From JAJNPS01 sp031430315 (GTDB taxonomy: Bacteria > Pseudomonadota > Alphaproteobacteria > Rhodobacterales > Rhodobacteraceae): a stretch of DNA of 10,180 bases. The notes under the pieces were generated by a model. That model did no database searches, was not told the DNA's origin, and saw only the letters and a list, made by a program, of their open reading frames with translations. The first letter of the stretch is position 1. Every line of letters begins with the position of its first letter. Location of the stretch: positions 1 through 10,180 of the forward strand of contig JANPBI010000329.1 in assembly GCA_031430315.1 (NCBI GenBank). Reading direction: 5' to 3'. This document shows, piece after piece, positions 1 to 6,481 of the stretch. The position numbers were made by a program, and so were the translations under genes.

Positions 1-598
1 GATCTATTTCATCGCGGGCGCGCCGATCGCATTGATTGGGACCGTCATGGCCCTGGCCGGCGGCGCAGGTCTTTTGGCCTATGAAAGCTCTGAACATTTT
101 GCCCGCCGCATCGACGGCTTCCTGACCCCCGATCTCGACCCGCGCACCCAGCTTGGCTACGCCATGAACGCCATCCAGGAAGGCGGCCTTTTCGGTGTCG
201 GCATTGGCGAGGGTCAGGTGAAATGGTCGTTGCCTGATGCCCATACCGATTTCATCATTGCCGTCGCTGCCGAGGAGTTTGGTCTGACCCTCGTCTTGCT
301 GATCCTTGCCTTGTATGGCCTGATCGTGGTGCGCAGCATGATCCGCCTGACGCGTGAACGCGATCCGTTCGTGCGGTTGGCGGGCGCGGGCCTTGCCTGC
401 ATCTTTGGGGTGCAGGCGATGATCAACATGGGGGTCGCGGTGCGCCTTCTGCCCGCCAAGGGGATGACGCTGCCCTTTGTCAGCTATGGCGGGTCGTCGA
501 TTATCGCCACAGGGATCACCATCGGCATGCTTTTGGCACTGACGCGCACCCGCCCGCAGGGTCAGATCGGTGACGCCTTCGCCCGTCGGGGACGCTGA
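1..598 (+). CDS. ftsW: FtsW, SEDS-family peptidoglycan glycosyltransferase (5' truncated)
   Basis: This is the C-terminal 198 residues of the septal SEDS polymerase; the reading frame enters the window at base 2 and the true start lies upstream. FtsW polymerises lipid II into glycan strands at the septum with its partner class B PBP (FtsI). The fragment shows the family's periplasmic-loop sequence with LGYAMNAI followed by GLFGVGIGEG, then PDAHTDFI (fragment residues 78-85), whose aspartate matches the SEDS catalytic-loop aspartate by family knowledge. The C-terminal signature LPFVSYGGSS lies at about 157-166. Hydrophobic segments near 5-25, 95-112, 128-148 and 163-181 fit the last membrane helices, and a short basic cytoplasmic tail ends the protein. 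The stop TGA shares one base with the murG ATG. RodA is the alternative paralogue, but the murG/murC neighbours make FtsW the safer call. Confidence 0.95.
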   Translation, partial: IYFIAGAPIALIGTVMALAGGAGLLAYESSEHFARRIDGFLTPDLDPRTQLGYAMNAIQEGGLFGVGIGEGQVKWSLPDAHTDFIIAVAAEEFGLTLVLLILALYGLIVVRSMIRLTRERDPFVRLAGAGLACIFGVQAMINMGVAVRLLPAKGMTLPFVSYGGSSIIATGITIGMLLALTRTRPQGQIGDAFARRGR

Positions 599-1695
599 TG
601 CACGCACCGCTCCTCCTGATCGCGGCGGGCGGCACGGGGGGGCACATGTTTCCGGCCCAGGCCTTGGCCGAGTCGATGCTGGCGCGTGGCTGGCGGGTGA
701 AGCTATCGACCGACGCGCGCGGCGCGCGCTATGCAGGCGGTTTCCCCCCGGCGGTAGAGGTGGTGGAGCTGGCGTCGGCAACCTTTGCGCGGGGCGGCGC
801 GGGGGAAAAGGTGCTGGTCCCCTTTCGCATCGCGGGCGGCATCATCGCGGCGACCTGGCGCATGCTTTTTGACCCACCGGCTGTCGTTGTCGGCTTTGGC
901 GGCTATCCGTCGATCCCGGCCTTGGCGGCGGCGTGGATCTTGCGCAAGCCCCGGATGATTCACGAACAAAACGGCGTCCTTGGCCGCGTCAACCAGGTCT
1001 TTGCGCGCCGCGTATCGCAGGTTGCCTGTGGCACATGGCCCACCGTCCTGCCCGAAGGGACAACCGGCATCCACACCGGCAATCCCATTCGCCAGACCGT
1101 GCTGGACCGCGCCGCCGCCCCCTACATCCCCCCCGGCGCCTACCCGATGAGCGTGCTGATCATTGGCGGCAGTCAGGGCGCGCGGATCCTGTCGGATGTC
1201 GTGCCCGCCGCCCTTGCCGCCTTGCCTGAACCCTTGCGTGGTCGGTTGCGCATCGCCCACCAGGCCCGCGACGAAGACGGCCCCCGCGTAACCTCGGCCT
1301 ATATCCAGGCCGGGCTGTCCGCCGAAGTCGAACCCTTTTTCAACGACATCCCACGACGCTTGTCCGAGGCCCAGCTTGTCATCAGCAGGGCAGGCGCCTC
1401 GTCCGTCGCCGACATTGCGGCGATCGGTCGTCCGTCGATCCTGATCCCCTACGCCGCCGCCACCGCCGACCACCAGACCGCCAACGCGCGCGGCCTTGTT
1501 GACGCAGGGGCGGCCATCATGATCCCCGAAAAGCTGCTTGACGCCGCGACGCTCTCGGCGCAAATCGCCACGGTCCTGACGGAACCGGGTGCCGCCGCGA
1601 CGATGGCCCGCAATGCGCTGGCACAAGGCAGACCCGACGCAACCGCAAGGCTGACCGCCCTGGTCGAAGCCCTCGCAGGAGACACGACACGATGA
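598..1695 (+). CDS. murG: MurG, UDP-GlcNAc:lipid I N-acetylglucosaminyltransferase
   Basis: MurG transfers GlcNAc from UDP-GlcNAc to lipid I at the inner face of the cytoplasmic membrane to make lipid II, the substrate of FtsW just upstream. The 365-residue product is of normal length and has two GT-B Rossmann domains. The N-terminal domain carries the glycine-rich loop GGTGGH (11-16), GFGGYPS (99-105) and HEQNGVLGRVN (122-132). The C-terminal domain carries the third G-loop GGSQGAR (190-196), SRAGASS (263-269) and the sugar-nucleotide-binding region TADHQTANA (289-297). The ATG at 598 is preferred because it overlaps the ftsW TGA by one base and directly precedes the N-terminal strand. Its own stop overlaps the murC start in an ATGA junction, indicating translational coupling. 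Nothing essential appears to be missing. Confidence 0.97.
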   Translation: MHAPLLLIAAGGTGGHMFPAQALAESMLARGWRVKLSTDARGARYAGGFPPAVEVVELASATFARGGAGEKVLVPFRIAGGIIAATWRMLFDPPAVVVGFGGYPSIPALAAAWILRKPRMIHEQNGVLGRVNQVFARRVSQVACGTWPTVLPEGTTGIHTGNPIRQTVLDRAAAPYIPPGAYPMSVLIIGGSQGARILSDVVPAALAALPEPLRGRLRIAHQARDEDGPRVTSAYIQAGLSAEVEPFFNDIPRRLSEAQLVISRAGASSVADIAAIGRPSILIPYAAATADHQTANARGLVDAGAAIMIPEKLLDAATLSAQIATVLTEPGAAATMARNALAQGRPDATARLTALVEALAGDTTR

Positions 1696-3104
1696 ACGCC
1701 GCAACCAAACTGCCTCTGGAATTGGGGCCGATCCACTTTGTCGGCATCGGCGGTATCGGCATGTCCGGCATTGCCGAGGTGCTGATGACCCATGGCTACA
1801 CCGTGCAAGGCTCCGATGCCAAGGCGTCCAAGATCACCGACCGGCTGGCGAAACTGGGTGCCACCTTCTTCGAAGGCCAATCCGCCGCGAATATCGGCAA
1901 TGCCGCCGTGGTCGTCGTCTCCAGCGCCATCAAAAAGGGCAACCCGGAGCTGGAGGAAGCCCGCCGCCGCAAGCTGCCCGTTGTGCGCCGCGCCGAGATG
2001 CTGGCCGAACTGATGCGCCTCCGGTCGAACATCGCCGTCGCAGGGACACACGGCAAGACCACCACCACGACGATGGTCGCGACCCTTCTCGACAAGGGCG
2101 GCTTTGATCCCACCGTCATCAACGGCGGCGTCATCCACGCCTACGGCTCCAACGCCCGTGCCGGAGCAGGCGAGTGGATGGTGGTCGAGGCGGATGAAAG
2201 CGACGGCTCCTTCAACCGCCTGCCCGCCACCATCGCCATCGTCACCAACATCGACCCCGAGCATATGGAACACTGGGGCACCTTCGATGCGCTCCGCAAA
2301 GGCTTCTACGATTTCGTCTCCAACATCCCTTTCTACGGTCTCGCGGTCTGCTGCACCGACCATGCCGAGGTGCAGGCGCTGATCGGGCGCATCACCGACC
2401 GGCGGATCGTGACCTTCGGCTTCAACGCGCAGGCTGACGTGCGCGCCGTGGACCTGAGGTTCGAAAATGGCATCGCCCATTTCGATATCCTCCTGCAAAG
2501 CGAGGGCGAAGGTTCGAAAATTGAAAACTGCACCCTGCCCATGCCCGGCGACCACAACGTCTCCAACGCCCTCGCCGCCGTCGCCGTGGCCCGCCATCTG
2601 GGCATGAAGCGCGAGGAAATCCGCGAGGCCCTCGCCTCCTTCGCCGGTGTGAACCGCCGCTTCACCAAGGTCGCCGAAGTGAACGGCGTCACCATCATCG
2701 ACGACTACGGCCACCACCCGGTGGAGATTGCGGCCGTCCTCCGTGCCGCCCGCCAGGCCACCAAAGGCCGCGTCATCGCTGTCCACCAGCCCCACCGCTA
2801 CACGCGCCTCAGTAACCTCTTCGAAGACTTTTGCACCTGCTTCAACGAGGCCGATGTTGTTGGCATCGCCCATGTCTACGCCGCCGGTGAGGACCCGATC
2901 CCCGGTGCCTCCCGCGATGATCTGGTGGCGGGCCTCATTGCCCACGGCCACCGCCACGCCCGCGCCGTCAAGGACGAGGCCGACCTCGCGCGTCTGGTCA
3001 AGGAACAGGCCCGCCCCGGCGACATGGTGATCTGCCTTGGCGCCGGCACGATCTCCACCTGGGCCACCAACCTGCCCGCCCGCCTGATGGGCCACGCCGC
3101 ATGA
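1692..3104 (+). CDS. murC: MurC, UDP-N-acetylmuramate--L-alanine ligase
   Basis: MurC is the cytoplasmic ATP-dependent ligase that adds L-Ala, the first stem-peptide residue, to UDP-MurNAc, the product of MurB. The 470 residues follow the Mur ligase three-domain plan. The N-terminal Rossmann domain has VGIGGIGMSG (17-26), which binds the UDP substrate. The central ATPase domain has the P-loop AGTHGKTTTTT (117-127), EADES (166-170) and TNIDPEHMEHWG (185-196). GDHNVSNALA (286-295) marks the approach to the C-terminal domain, which has RRF (322-324), DDYGHHP (337-343) and QPHRYTR (366-372). The double histidine of the DDYGHHP motif is typical of MurC rather than MurD, E or F. The start overlaps the murG stop and the stop overlaps the next small gene, both as ATGA. 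The gene is complete and ordinary. Confidence 0.97.
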   Translation: MNAATKLPLELGPIHFVGIGGIGMSGIAEVLMTHGYTVQGSDAKASKITDRLAKLGATFFEGQSAANIGNAAVVVVSSAIKKGNPELEEARRRKLPVVRRAEMLAELMRLRSNIAVAGTHGKTTTTTMVATLLDKGGFDPTVINGGVIHAYGSNARAGAGEWMVVEADESDGSFNRLPATIAIVTNIDPEHMEHWGTFDALRKGFYDFVSNIPFYGLAVCCTDHAEVQALIGRITDRRIVTFGFNAQADVRAVDLRFENGIAHFDILLQSEGEGSKIENCTLPMPGDHNVSNALAAVAVARHLGMKREEIREALASFAGVNRRFTKVAEVNGVTIIDDYGHHPVEIAAVLRAARQATKGRVIAVHQPHRYTRLSNLFEDFCTCFNEADVVGIAHVYAAGEDPIPGASRDDLVAGLIAHGHRHARAVKDEADLARLVKEQARPGDMVICLGAGTISTWATNLPARLMGHAA

Positions 3105-3367
3105 GCGCTGCCGTCATCACCGCCTGCCTGTGGGTACTGGCCGCCGCCGTCACAGCGATGTTGCCCATGCGCCGCCAATACGCTCCGGGCATCACGCTGC
3201 TGGTCGTTGCCCCGTTCCTGATCGGCTGGCTTGGCTGGACGCATGGCGCGTGGGTTGGCGTCATCGCCATCCTTGGCTTTGTCAGCATGTTCCGCAATCC
3301 ATTGATCTATTTTGCAAAAAAAGCGATGGGCAAACCCGTCGAAATCCCGAAAGACCCTGAGCAATGA
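3101..3367 (+). CDS. Small membrane protein, DUF2484-like (copy 1)
   Basis: This 88-residue protein has no known function. It appears to belong to DUF2484, small integral membrane proteins I associate with the mur region of Rhodobacterales genomes; that is family memory, not a search. It has three hydrophobic stretches (about 4-22, 30-48 and 50-63) and a basic, probably cytoplasmic tail (residues 71-88, ending KPVEIPKDPEQ). Positions shared with the next gene include W11, the motif AMxPxR (19-24), a GW pair (42-43), and a SxxRxPxxY motif (62-70). It starts on the ATGA shared with the murC stop and ends on another ATGA shared with copy 2, so it is co-translated with murC. The location suggests a role in envelope growth or division, but nothing in the sequence shows an activity. 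Confidence 0.85.
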   Translation: MSAAVITACLWVLAAAVTAMLPMRRQYAPGITLLVVAPFLIGWLGWTHGAWVGVIAILGFVSMFRNPLIYFAKKAMGKPVEIPKDPEQ

Positions 3368-3624
3368 GCCTGCCGCTAATCCTTTGCCTTGTCTGGCTCA
3401 TTGTCGCCAACGTCATTGCCATGTTCCCCAGCCGAGACCACCACTGGCGCGCGGCCTATGTCCTGATCGCGCTCGGCATCCCGCTGGTCGGCTGGGTGAC
3501 CTATGAGACGGGCCCGATCTGGGGCCTCGTCATGCTCGCTGCGGGGATGAGCGTGCTGCGCTGGCCAGTGGTGTATCTCTGGCGGTGGGTGAAGGCGCGC
3601 GGGCGCAACCAGCCGGGGGAGTGA
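3364..3624 (+). CDS. Small membrane protein, DUF2484-like (copy 2)
   Basis: This 86-residue integral membrane protein is a diverged tandem paralogue of the preceding gene. The shared framework is W11, AMFPSR (19-24) against AMLPMR (19-24), GW (43-44), a glycine at the third segment, and MSVLRWPVVY (62-71) aligned with VSMFRNPLIY (61-70). Hydrophobic stretches lie at about 4-21, 30-47 and 50-72, followed by a strongly basic tail (WRWVKARGR, 73-81) that should sit in the cytoplasm by the positive-inside rule. Outside the framework the two copies differ at most positions, so the duplication is old and each copy may have its own job or the two may form a heteromer. It starts on a 4-base overlap with copy 1 and is the last gene of the ftsW-side block. 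Its function is unknown. Confidence 0.83.
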   Translation: MSLPLILCLVWLIVANVIAMFPSRDHHWRAAYVLIALGIPLVGWVTYETGPIWGLVMLAAGMSVLRWPVVYLWRWVKARGRNQPGE

Positions 3625-3708
3625 GGGGGCGCCCCAAACCGGCCCTCCTCAACCGGACCTTTCAAGACCTGCCCCCCCCCGGATTCAACGGCGAAGCCCG
3701 CCGGGTTT

Positions 3709-3745
3709 GCCATTGGTTGCGCCATTGGTTCAAGCGACCAATGGC
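3709..3745. repeat. Tandem GCCATTGGTT repeat with inverted copy (hairpin)
   Basis: GCCATTGGTT occurs at 3709-3718 and again at 3721-3730, a 12-base period. A perfect 9-bp inverted copy, ACCAATGGC, is at 3737-3745, leaving a 7-base loop. Either direct copy can pair with the inverted copy, giving two alternative stems. A weaker hairpin (GGCGAAGCC with GGGTTTGCC, one mismatch and one wobble) lies immediately upstream. The form suggests a REP-like element or a transcription-stop structure. Which of these it is cannot be decided from one copy. Confidence 0.6.
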
Positions 3746-3748
3746 ATG

Positions 3749-3778
3749 GCCCGACCGCCCCATCGGGCAGGCGCTTTT
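3749..3778 (+). terminator. Possible weak intrinsic terminator after the ftsW-murC block
   Basis: The stem GCCCGA (3749-3754) pairs with TCGGGC (3763-3768) across an 8-base loop, followed after six bases by TTTT (3775-3778). It lies between converging genes, where a stop is expected. The T run is short and displaced from the stem, so efficiency is doubtful and Rho-dependent termination is an alternative. Confidence 0.25.
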
Positions 3779-4021
3779 GTGGGCGTCACCAACAGAACTG
3801 CGGCGGGAGGGGTTGACCCATAAAGCGCCTGGGAACCAGCGGAGCCGCGCCCACCCGGCGGTCCGCCACCGCCCTGGATTGGGCACTTCCAGTTGCAGCG
3901 ACAGGCCCATACCGGTCACTCCGGTTCCGCGACGGCATCCCCGAAAGCATCCATTCGTTCCGCCTATAGCATGTCCTGTCAACGGCGACGACGCGCGCGC
4001 TGGTCATGAGCGATGCGGCGG

Positions 4022-5209
4022 TCAGCCGTCCAGATAGACAGGCCGGCTGGTCAGCGCGACGGTCCGGCCCGCCACCTCTGCCTCATGCGGCTCGCCGGCC
4101 GTCCATATTGCAATCCATCGGCCCCCCGCGCCCTCAAAGGCCAGTGCCACGTCGCCCGGGGCAGTCGGCAGTACTTCGGAAAAGCGCACGCCGCGCAGGC
4201 GTTCGTTCATCTCGCGTAGGGAATGGTAGGCGGCCTTGGGCGAATGGTCAGCCTTCGCAATGCCGTAGGTGCGTTCTTCCTCGGGCACATACTCTTCGGT
4301 CCGGTCCACCGCCACATAGGCGATCGACAGGGGCACGCCGAGGCTGAGGTTGATCAGGAACATCCGCACCAGCACGTCGGCCTGCAGATCGTCGGAAACG
4401 AACTTGTTGGTGGCAAAGCCCCATTCGGTTGACACGACGGGCAGCTTGCCGCCCCCGGCGGCGGCATCCACCATCGCGCGCACCGTCTCAAAGTCCAGTG
4501 CCACGAGTTCCGGGTCCACGTAAGGGTGGATGCTAACCGCGTCGACCAGCCCAGCAAGCCCGTCGTCGAGGCAAGCCTGAAGGAAGGCGATGTCCAGCAC
4601 CTCCTCACCCACCTTGTGGCCAAGTGCTGGGCCGATGATCGCCGCGTCGGGCTGGGCGCGGCGGATGGCCCCGGCGGTGGCGCGGGCCAGGGCCATGTAC
4701 TCGGCAGGGTTTTCGCGCGGCTCCCAAAAGTTGGCGCGGTTCGGCTCGTTCCAGATCTCCCAGATGGGCTGGGCGTCGCGGTATCGCGTCGCCGCGGCGG
4801 CGGCAAAGGTGGTGAAGGCCTGTATCTCGATATAGGTGGTAACCCCCTCCATCCAGCGACCGCCGTAAACGTCCGGGTTGTTGAACCCCAGGATGAACAG
4901 GGGCCGCAGCCCCCGCGCCTTTAGCCCCGCGACGAACGGATCCCAGCGCGACCAGTCAAGCTTGTGGCGCTTTTTCTCCACATCCGACCAGAAAAGGTCG
5001 GTGCGCACGAAGCTAAAGCCCGCGCCAGCGCAGACATTAAGCGTCGCCTCGGAAAGGTCGTGCACGGCGATCCCCAGCCCGTGGCCGAGGCCCGCGACCC
5101 AAGGTGCCGCTGCGCCCGGAGCGGCCTTTTCCTCTGCCTTTGCGGTCCATAGGACCAAGGGTCCGGCGGCGAGCCCGCTTGCAGCTTGGAGAAAGTGTCG
5201 ACGGCGCAT
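4022..5209 (-). CDS. Tat-exported clan GH-A glycoside hydrolase (GH39/PslG-like or related)
   Basis: This 395-residue protein is predicted to be a secreted retaining glycosidase with a TIM-barrel fold. The N-terminus has a twin-arginine signal: MRRRHFLQAA, a short hydrophobic stretch (about 11-21), and a plausible cleavage after AKA (25). The barrel carries the clan GH-A marks: WEIWNEPN (150-157) with acid/base E155, IHPY (227-230), and STEWGF (260-265) with the likely nucleophile E262. FVRTDLFW (67-74) near the first strands also resembles PslG-type exopolysaccharide glycosidases. A short region from about 345 onward looks like a beta-sandwich appendage. The substrate cannot be read from the sequence; exopolysaccharide or another envelope glycan are options, and GH5 or another clan GH-A family is possible. 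It is encoded against all its neighbours and splits the mur genes, so it looks like an insertion. The ATG at 5209 is chosen because the RR motif follows it directly. Confidence 0.85.
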   Translation of the reverse strand: MRRRHFLQAASGLAAGPLVLWTAKAEEKAAPGAAAPWVAGLGHGLGIAVHDLSEATLNVCAGAGFSFVRTDLFWSDVEKKRHKLDWSRWDPFVAGLKARGLRPLFILGFNNPDVYGGRWMEGVTTYIEIQAFTTFAAAAATRYRDAQPIWEIWNEPNRANFWEPRENPAEYMALARATAGAIRRAQPDAAIIGPALGHKVGEEVLDIAFLQACLDDGLAGLVDAVSIHPYVDPELVALDFETVRAMVDAAAGGGKLPVVSTEWGFATNKFVSDDLQADVLVRMFLINLSLGVPLSIAYVAVDRTEEYVPEEERTYGIAKADHSPKAAYHSLREMNERLRGVRFSEVLPTAPGDVALAFEGAGGRWIAIWTAGEPHEAEVAGRTVALTSRPVYLDG

Positions 5210-5231
5210 TTTCTACCCCATAGGCTGAACG

Positions 5232-5260
5232 AGCTTAGAGACAGGGAGGCCTGATGCCAA
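5232..5260 (-). promoter_or_regulatory. Possible sigma-70-type promoter of the glycoside hydrolase gene
   Basis: Read on the minus strand, TTGGCA (plus 5255-5260; five of six matches to TTGACA) is followed by a 17-base spacer and TAAGCT (plus 5232-5237; three of six matches to TATAAT). The spacing is ideal but the -10 is poor. It would give a leader of roughly 15 bases ahead of the ATG at 5209. Confidence 0.25.
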
Positions 5261-5340
5261 GACCGGCACGCACGCACGGATGGTGGGCGGAAACACGGCG
5301 CACGCCGGCATCCCGGCCCTTTGTGGTCATTCCGCCATAG
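5254..5340 (+). CDS. Possible 28-codon ORF with strong Shine-Dalgarno
   Basis: An ATG at 5254 opens a 28-residue frame ending in TAG (5338-5340). It is preceded by AGGGAGG (5243-5249) four bases upstream, one of the best ribosome-binding sites in the window. The peptide is Arg/Pro-rich with two adjacent tryptophans (residues 10-11), ends FVVIPP, and has no recognisable domain, signal peptide or membrane segment. It lies in the divergent gap on the murB strand, so it could be a leader ORF, an orphan small protein, or chance. Purine-rich motifs do arise by chance, and codon statistics over 28 codons cannot decide it. Confidence 0.2.
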   Translation: MPRPARTHGWWAETRRTPASRPFVVIPP

Positions 5341-5400
5341 CGGCTTGATATCCAGTGGGCTGCTCCCGCAAGGTTGATCGTCTTAGGTTCTTGGGATCGT

Positions 5401-5511
5401 CACCCCCCAAAACCAGCCACACACCTAGCACACATTTGGCATACGTTTAGCACACGCTCCGCACACACCCCCCCACTTGCCCCCGCACCCCCCACCGCGC
5501 TACCAAACCCC
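5401..5511 (+). promoter_or_regulatory. C-rich, G-poor leader upstream of murB (possible rut site)
   Basis: By count this 111-base stretch has 59 C and only 12 G on the coding strand, unlike the GC-balanced genes on either side. Long unstructured C>G RNA is the usual character of Rho utilisation sites. The segment ends directly at the murB ATG and has no purine-rich Shine-Dalgarno. It could be a Rho-controlled leader, a promoter-region composition effect, or both. I see no convincing -35/-10 pair inside it. Confidence 0.35.
5417..5471. repeat. Five tandem 11-bp direct repeats upstream of murB
   Basis: Five consecutive 11-base units begin at 5417, 5428, 5439, 5450 and 5461 with no gap and fit GCACACRYYYN. 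Exceptions are C at position 1 of unit 1 and T at position 4 of unit 3. The purine at position 7 and pyrimidines at 8-10 hold in all five. An 11-base period places each unit on about the same face of the helix, as expected for cooperative binding of a regulator. The array ends 40 bases before the murB ATG. Low-complexity expansion of a CA-rich tract is the main alternative. Confidence 0.5.
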
Positions 5512-6435
5512 ATGATCCCGCTTCCCACCCCCCGTGGCACCCTCACCCCGAACCGCCCCCTCGCGGACCTGACCTGGTTGCGCGTCGGGGGGCCTGCGGA
5601 CTACCTTTTCCAGCCCGCCGATCTCGACGACCTCGCTGAGTTTCTGCGCGATCTCGATCCCGCCATCCCGGTCTTTCCGATGGGTGTCGGCTCCAATCTG
5701 ATCGTCCGCGACGGGGGCCTCCGCGCCGTCGTCATCCGCCTCGGGCGCGGCTTCAATGCCATTGAAATCGCAGGGAATCATGTGACAGCGGGTGCTGCAG
5801 CCCTCGACGCCCACGTTGCGCGGAAAGCCGCCGAGGCGGGGCTCGATCTTACCTTCCTGCGCACCATCCCAGGTTCCATCGGCGGGGCGGTCCGGATGAA
5901 CGCAGGATGCTACGGCGCTTACGTCGCCGATGTGCTGGAAACGGTGCAGATCGTGACCCGAGACGGCCAGATCCAGACCCTGACCAATGCCAACCTCAAC
6001 CTGAAATACCGTCAGTCCGACCTGCCTGAAGGCGCCATCATTACCTCAGCCACATTCTCAGCTTTCCCGGGCAACTCGCTGGAACTGCATCAGAAAATGG
6101 AAGACCAGATCGCCCGTCGCGACGCCAGCCAACCAACGAAAGACCGATCCGCTGGCTCCACCTTCCGCAATCCGGCAGGTTTTTCCTCGACAGGAAAGGC
6201 GGATGACCGCCACGATCTCAAGGCGTGGAAAGTCATCGATGATGCCGGAATGCGGGGCGCAAAGCTCGGCGGCGCGCAAATGTCGCCGATGCATTCCAAC
6301 TTTCTCATCAACATAGGGGGTGCCACGGCGGCGGATCTCGAAAATCTGGGGGAAGAGGTGCGAAAAAGGGTTTTGCAACACCGCGGCATCACGCTAGAGT
6401 GGGAAATCATGCGGGTCGGCGAAACGACCCCTTAA
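5512..6435 (+). CDS. murB: MurB, UDP-N-acetylenolpyruvoylglucosamine reductase
   Basis: MurB is the FAD- and NADPH-dependent cytoplasmic enzyme that reduces UDP-GlcNAc-enolpyruvate to UDP-MurNAc, the substrate of MurC. The 307-residue product has the FAD-binding motifs TWLRVGGPAD (21-30) and GVGSNLIVRDGG (58-69), then PGSIGGAVRMNAGCYG (120-135). KYRQS (165-169) and GSTFRNP (215-221) follow; S216 corresponds to the proton-donating serine of the family. E296 in LEWE is the likely conserved C-terminal glutamate. The length fits the shorter type II class. The frame stays open to a TTG at 5374, but that would add 46 low-complexity His/Pro residues encoded by the repeat region. The ATG at 5512 gives the normal family N-terminus, although no Shine-Dalgarno is visible, so translation may be leaderless or leader-dependent. 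It heads the second + strand block. Confidence 0.95.
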   Translation: MIPLPTPRGTLTPNRPLADLTWLRVGGPADYLFQPADLDDLAEFLRDLDPAIPVFPMGVGSNLIVRDGGLRAVVIRLGRGFNAIEIAGNHVTAGAAALDAHVARKAAEAGLDLTFLRTIPGSIGGAVRMNAGCYGAYVADVLETVQIVTRDGQIQTLTNANLNLKYRQSDLPEGAIITSATFSAFPGNSLELHQKMEDQIARRDASQPTKDRSAGSTFRNPAGFSSTGKADDRHDLKAWKVIDDAGMRGAKLGGAQMSPMHSNFLINIGGATAADLENLGEEVRKRVLQHRGITLEWEIMRVGETTP

Positions 6436-6481
6436 AATCAAGAATACCACGGGTGGTCAGCATCCGGGACAGAGGCGGTCG

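Larger units (their letters stand above)
3625..4021 (+). other. Convergent intergenic region with several dyads, no convincing gene
   Basis: This stretch of about 400 bases separates two converging genes. Open frames here have no recognisable protein character and give low-complexity Arg/Pro/Gly-rich translations. It holds a GGGGCGCCCC palindrome just after the upstream stop (3626-3635), a run of nine C (3672-3680), a 12-base-period direct repeat of GCCATTGGTT (3709-3730) that feeds a hairpin, a second hairpin followed by TTTT (3749-3778), and an ACCGG/CCGGT hairpin (3911-3925). The region probably carries transcription stops for both neighbours and may include a REP-like structured repeat. 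No protein-coding role is supported. Confidence 0.6.

Noticed and set aside
703..1704. 333-codon open frame on the minus strand opposite murG
   Set aside because: Low-complexity Gly/Arg/Asp translation with no recognisable motif, fully antisense to a clear MurG.
1449..3095. 548-codon open frame on the minus strand opposite murC
   Set aside because: It mirrors murG/murC, its translation is Gly/Asp/Val/His-rich with no domain, and murC carries every Mur ligase motif. It is a high-GC shadow frame.
3672..3680. Run of nine C as a phase-variation tract
   Set aside because: It lies in non-coding DNA well past the upstream stop and shows no promoter context; a sequencing length error is equally possible.
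3585..4037. 150-codon + strand frame through the convergent gap
   Set aside because: It overlaps the DUF2484 copy 2 end out of frame and gives Arg/Pro-rich sequence with no domain or ribosome-binding site.
5417..5471. CRISPR-like array
   Set aside because: The 11-base units are contiguous with no spacers and no cas genes are nearby.
5374..5511. Extension of murB by 46 codons from a TTG start
   Set aside because: The extra residues are His/Pro/Thr-rich, encoded by the 11-bp repeats and C tracts, and unlike any MurB N-terminus; the ATG at 5512 gives normal length.
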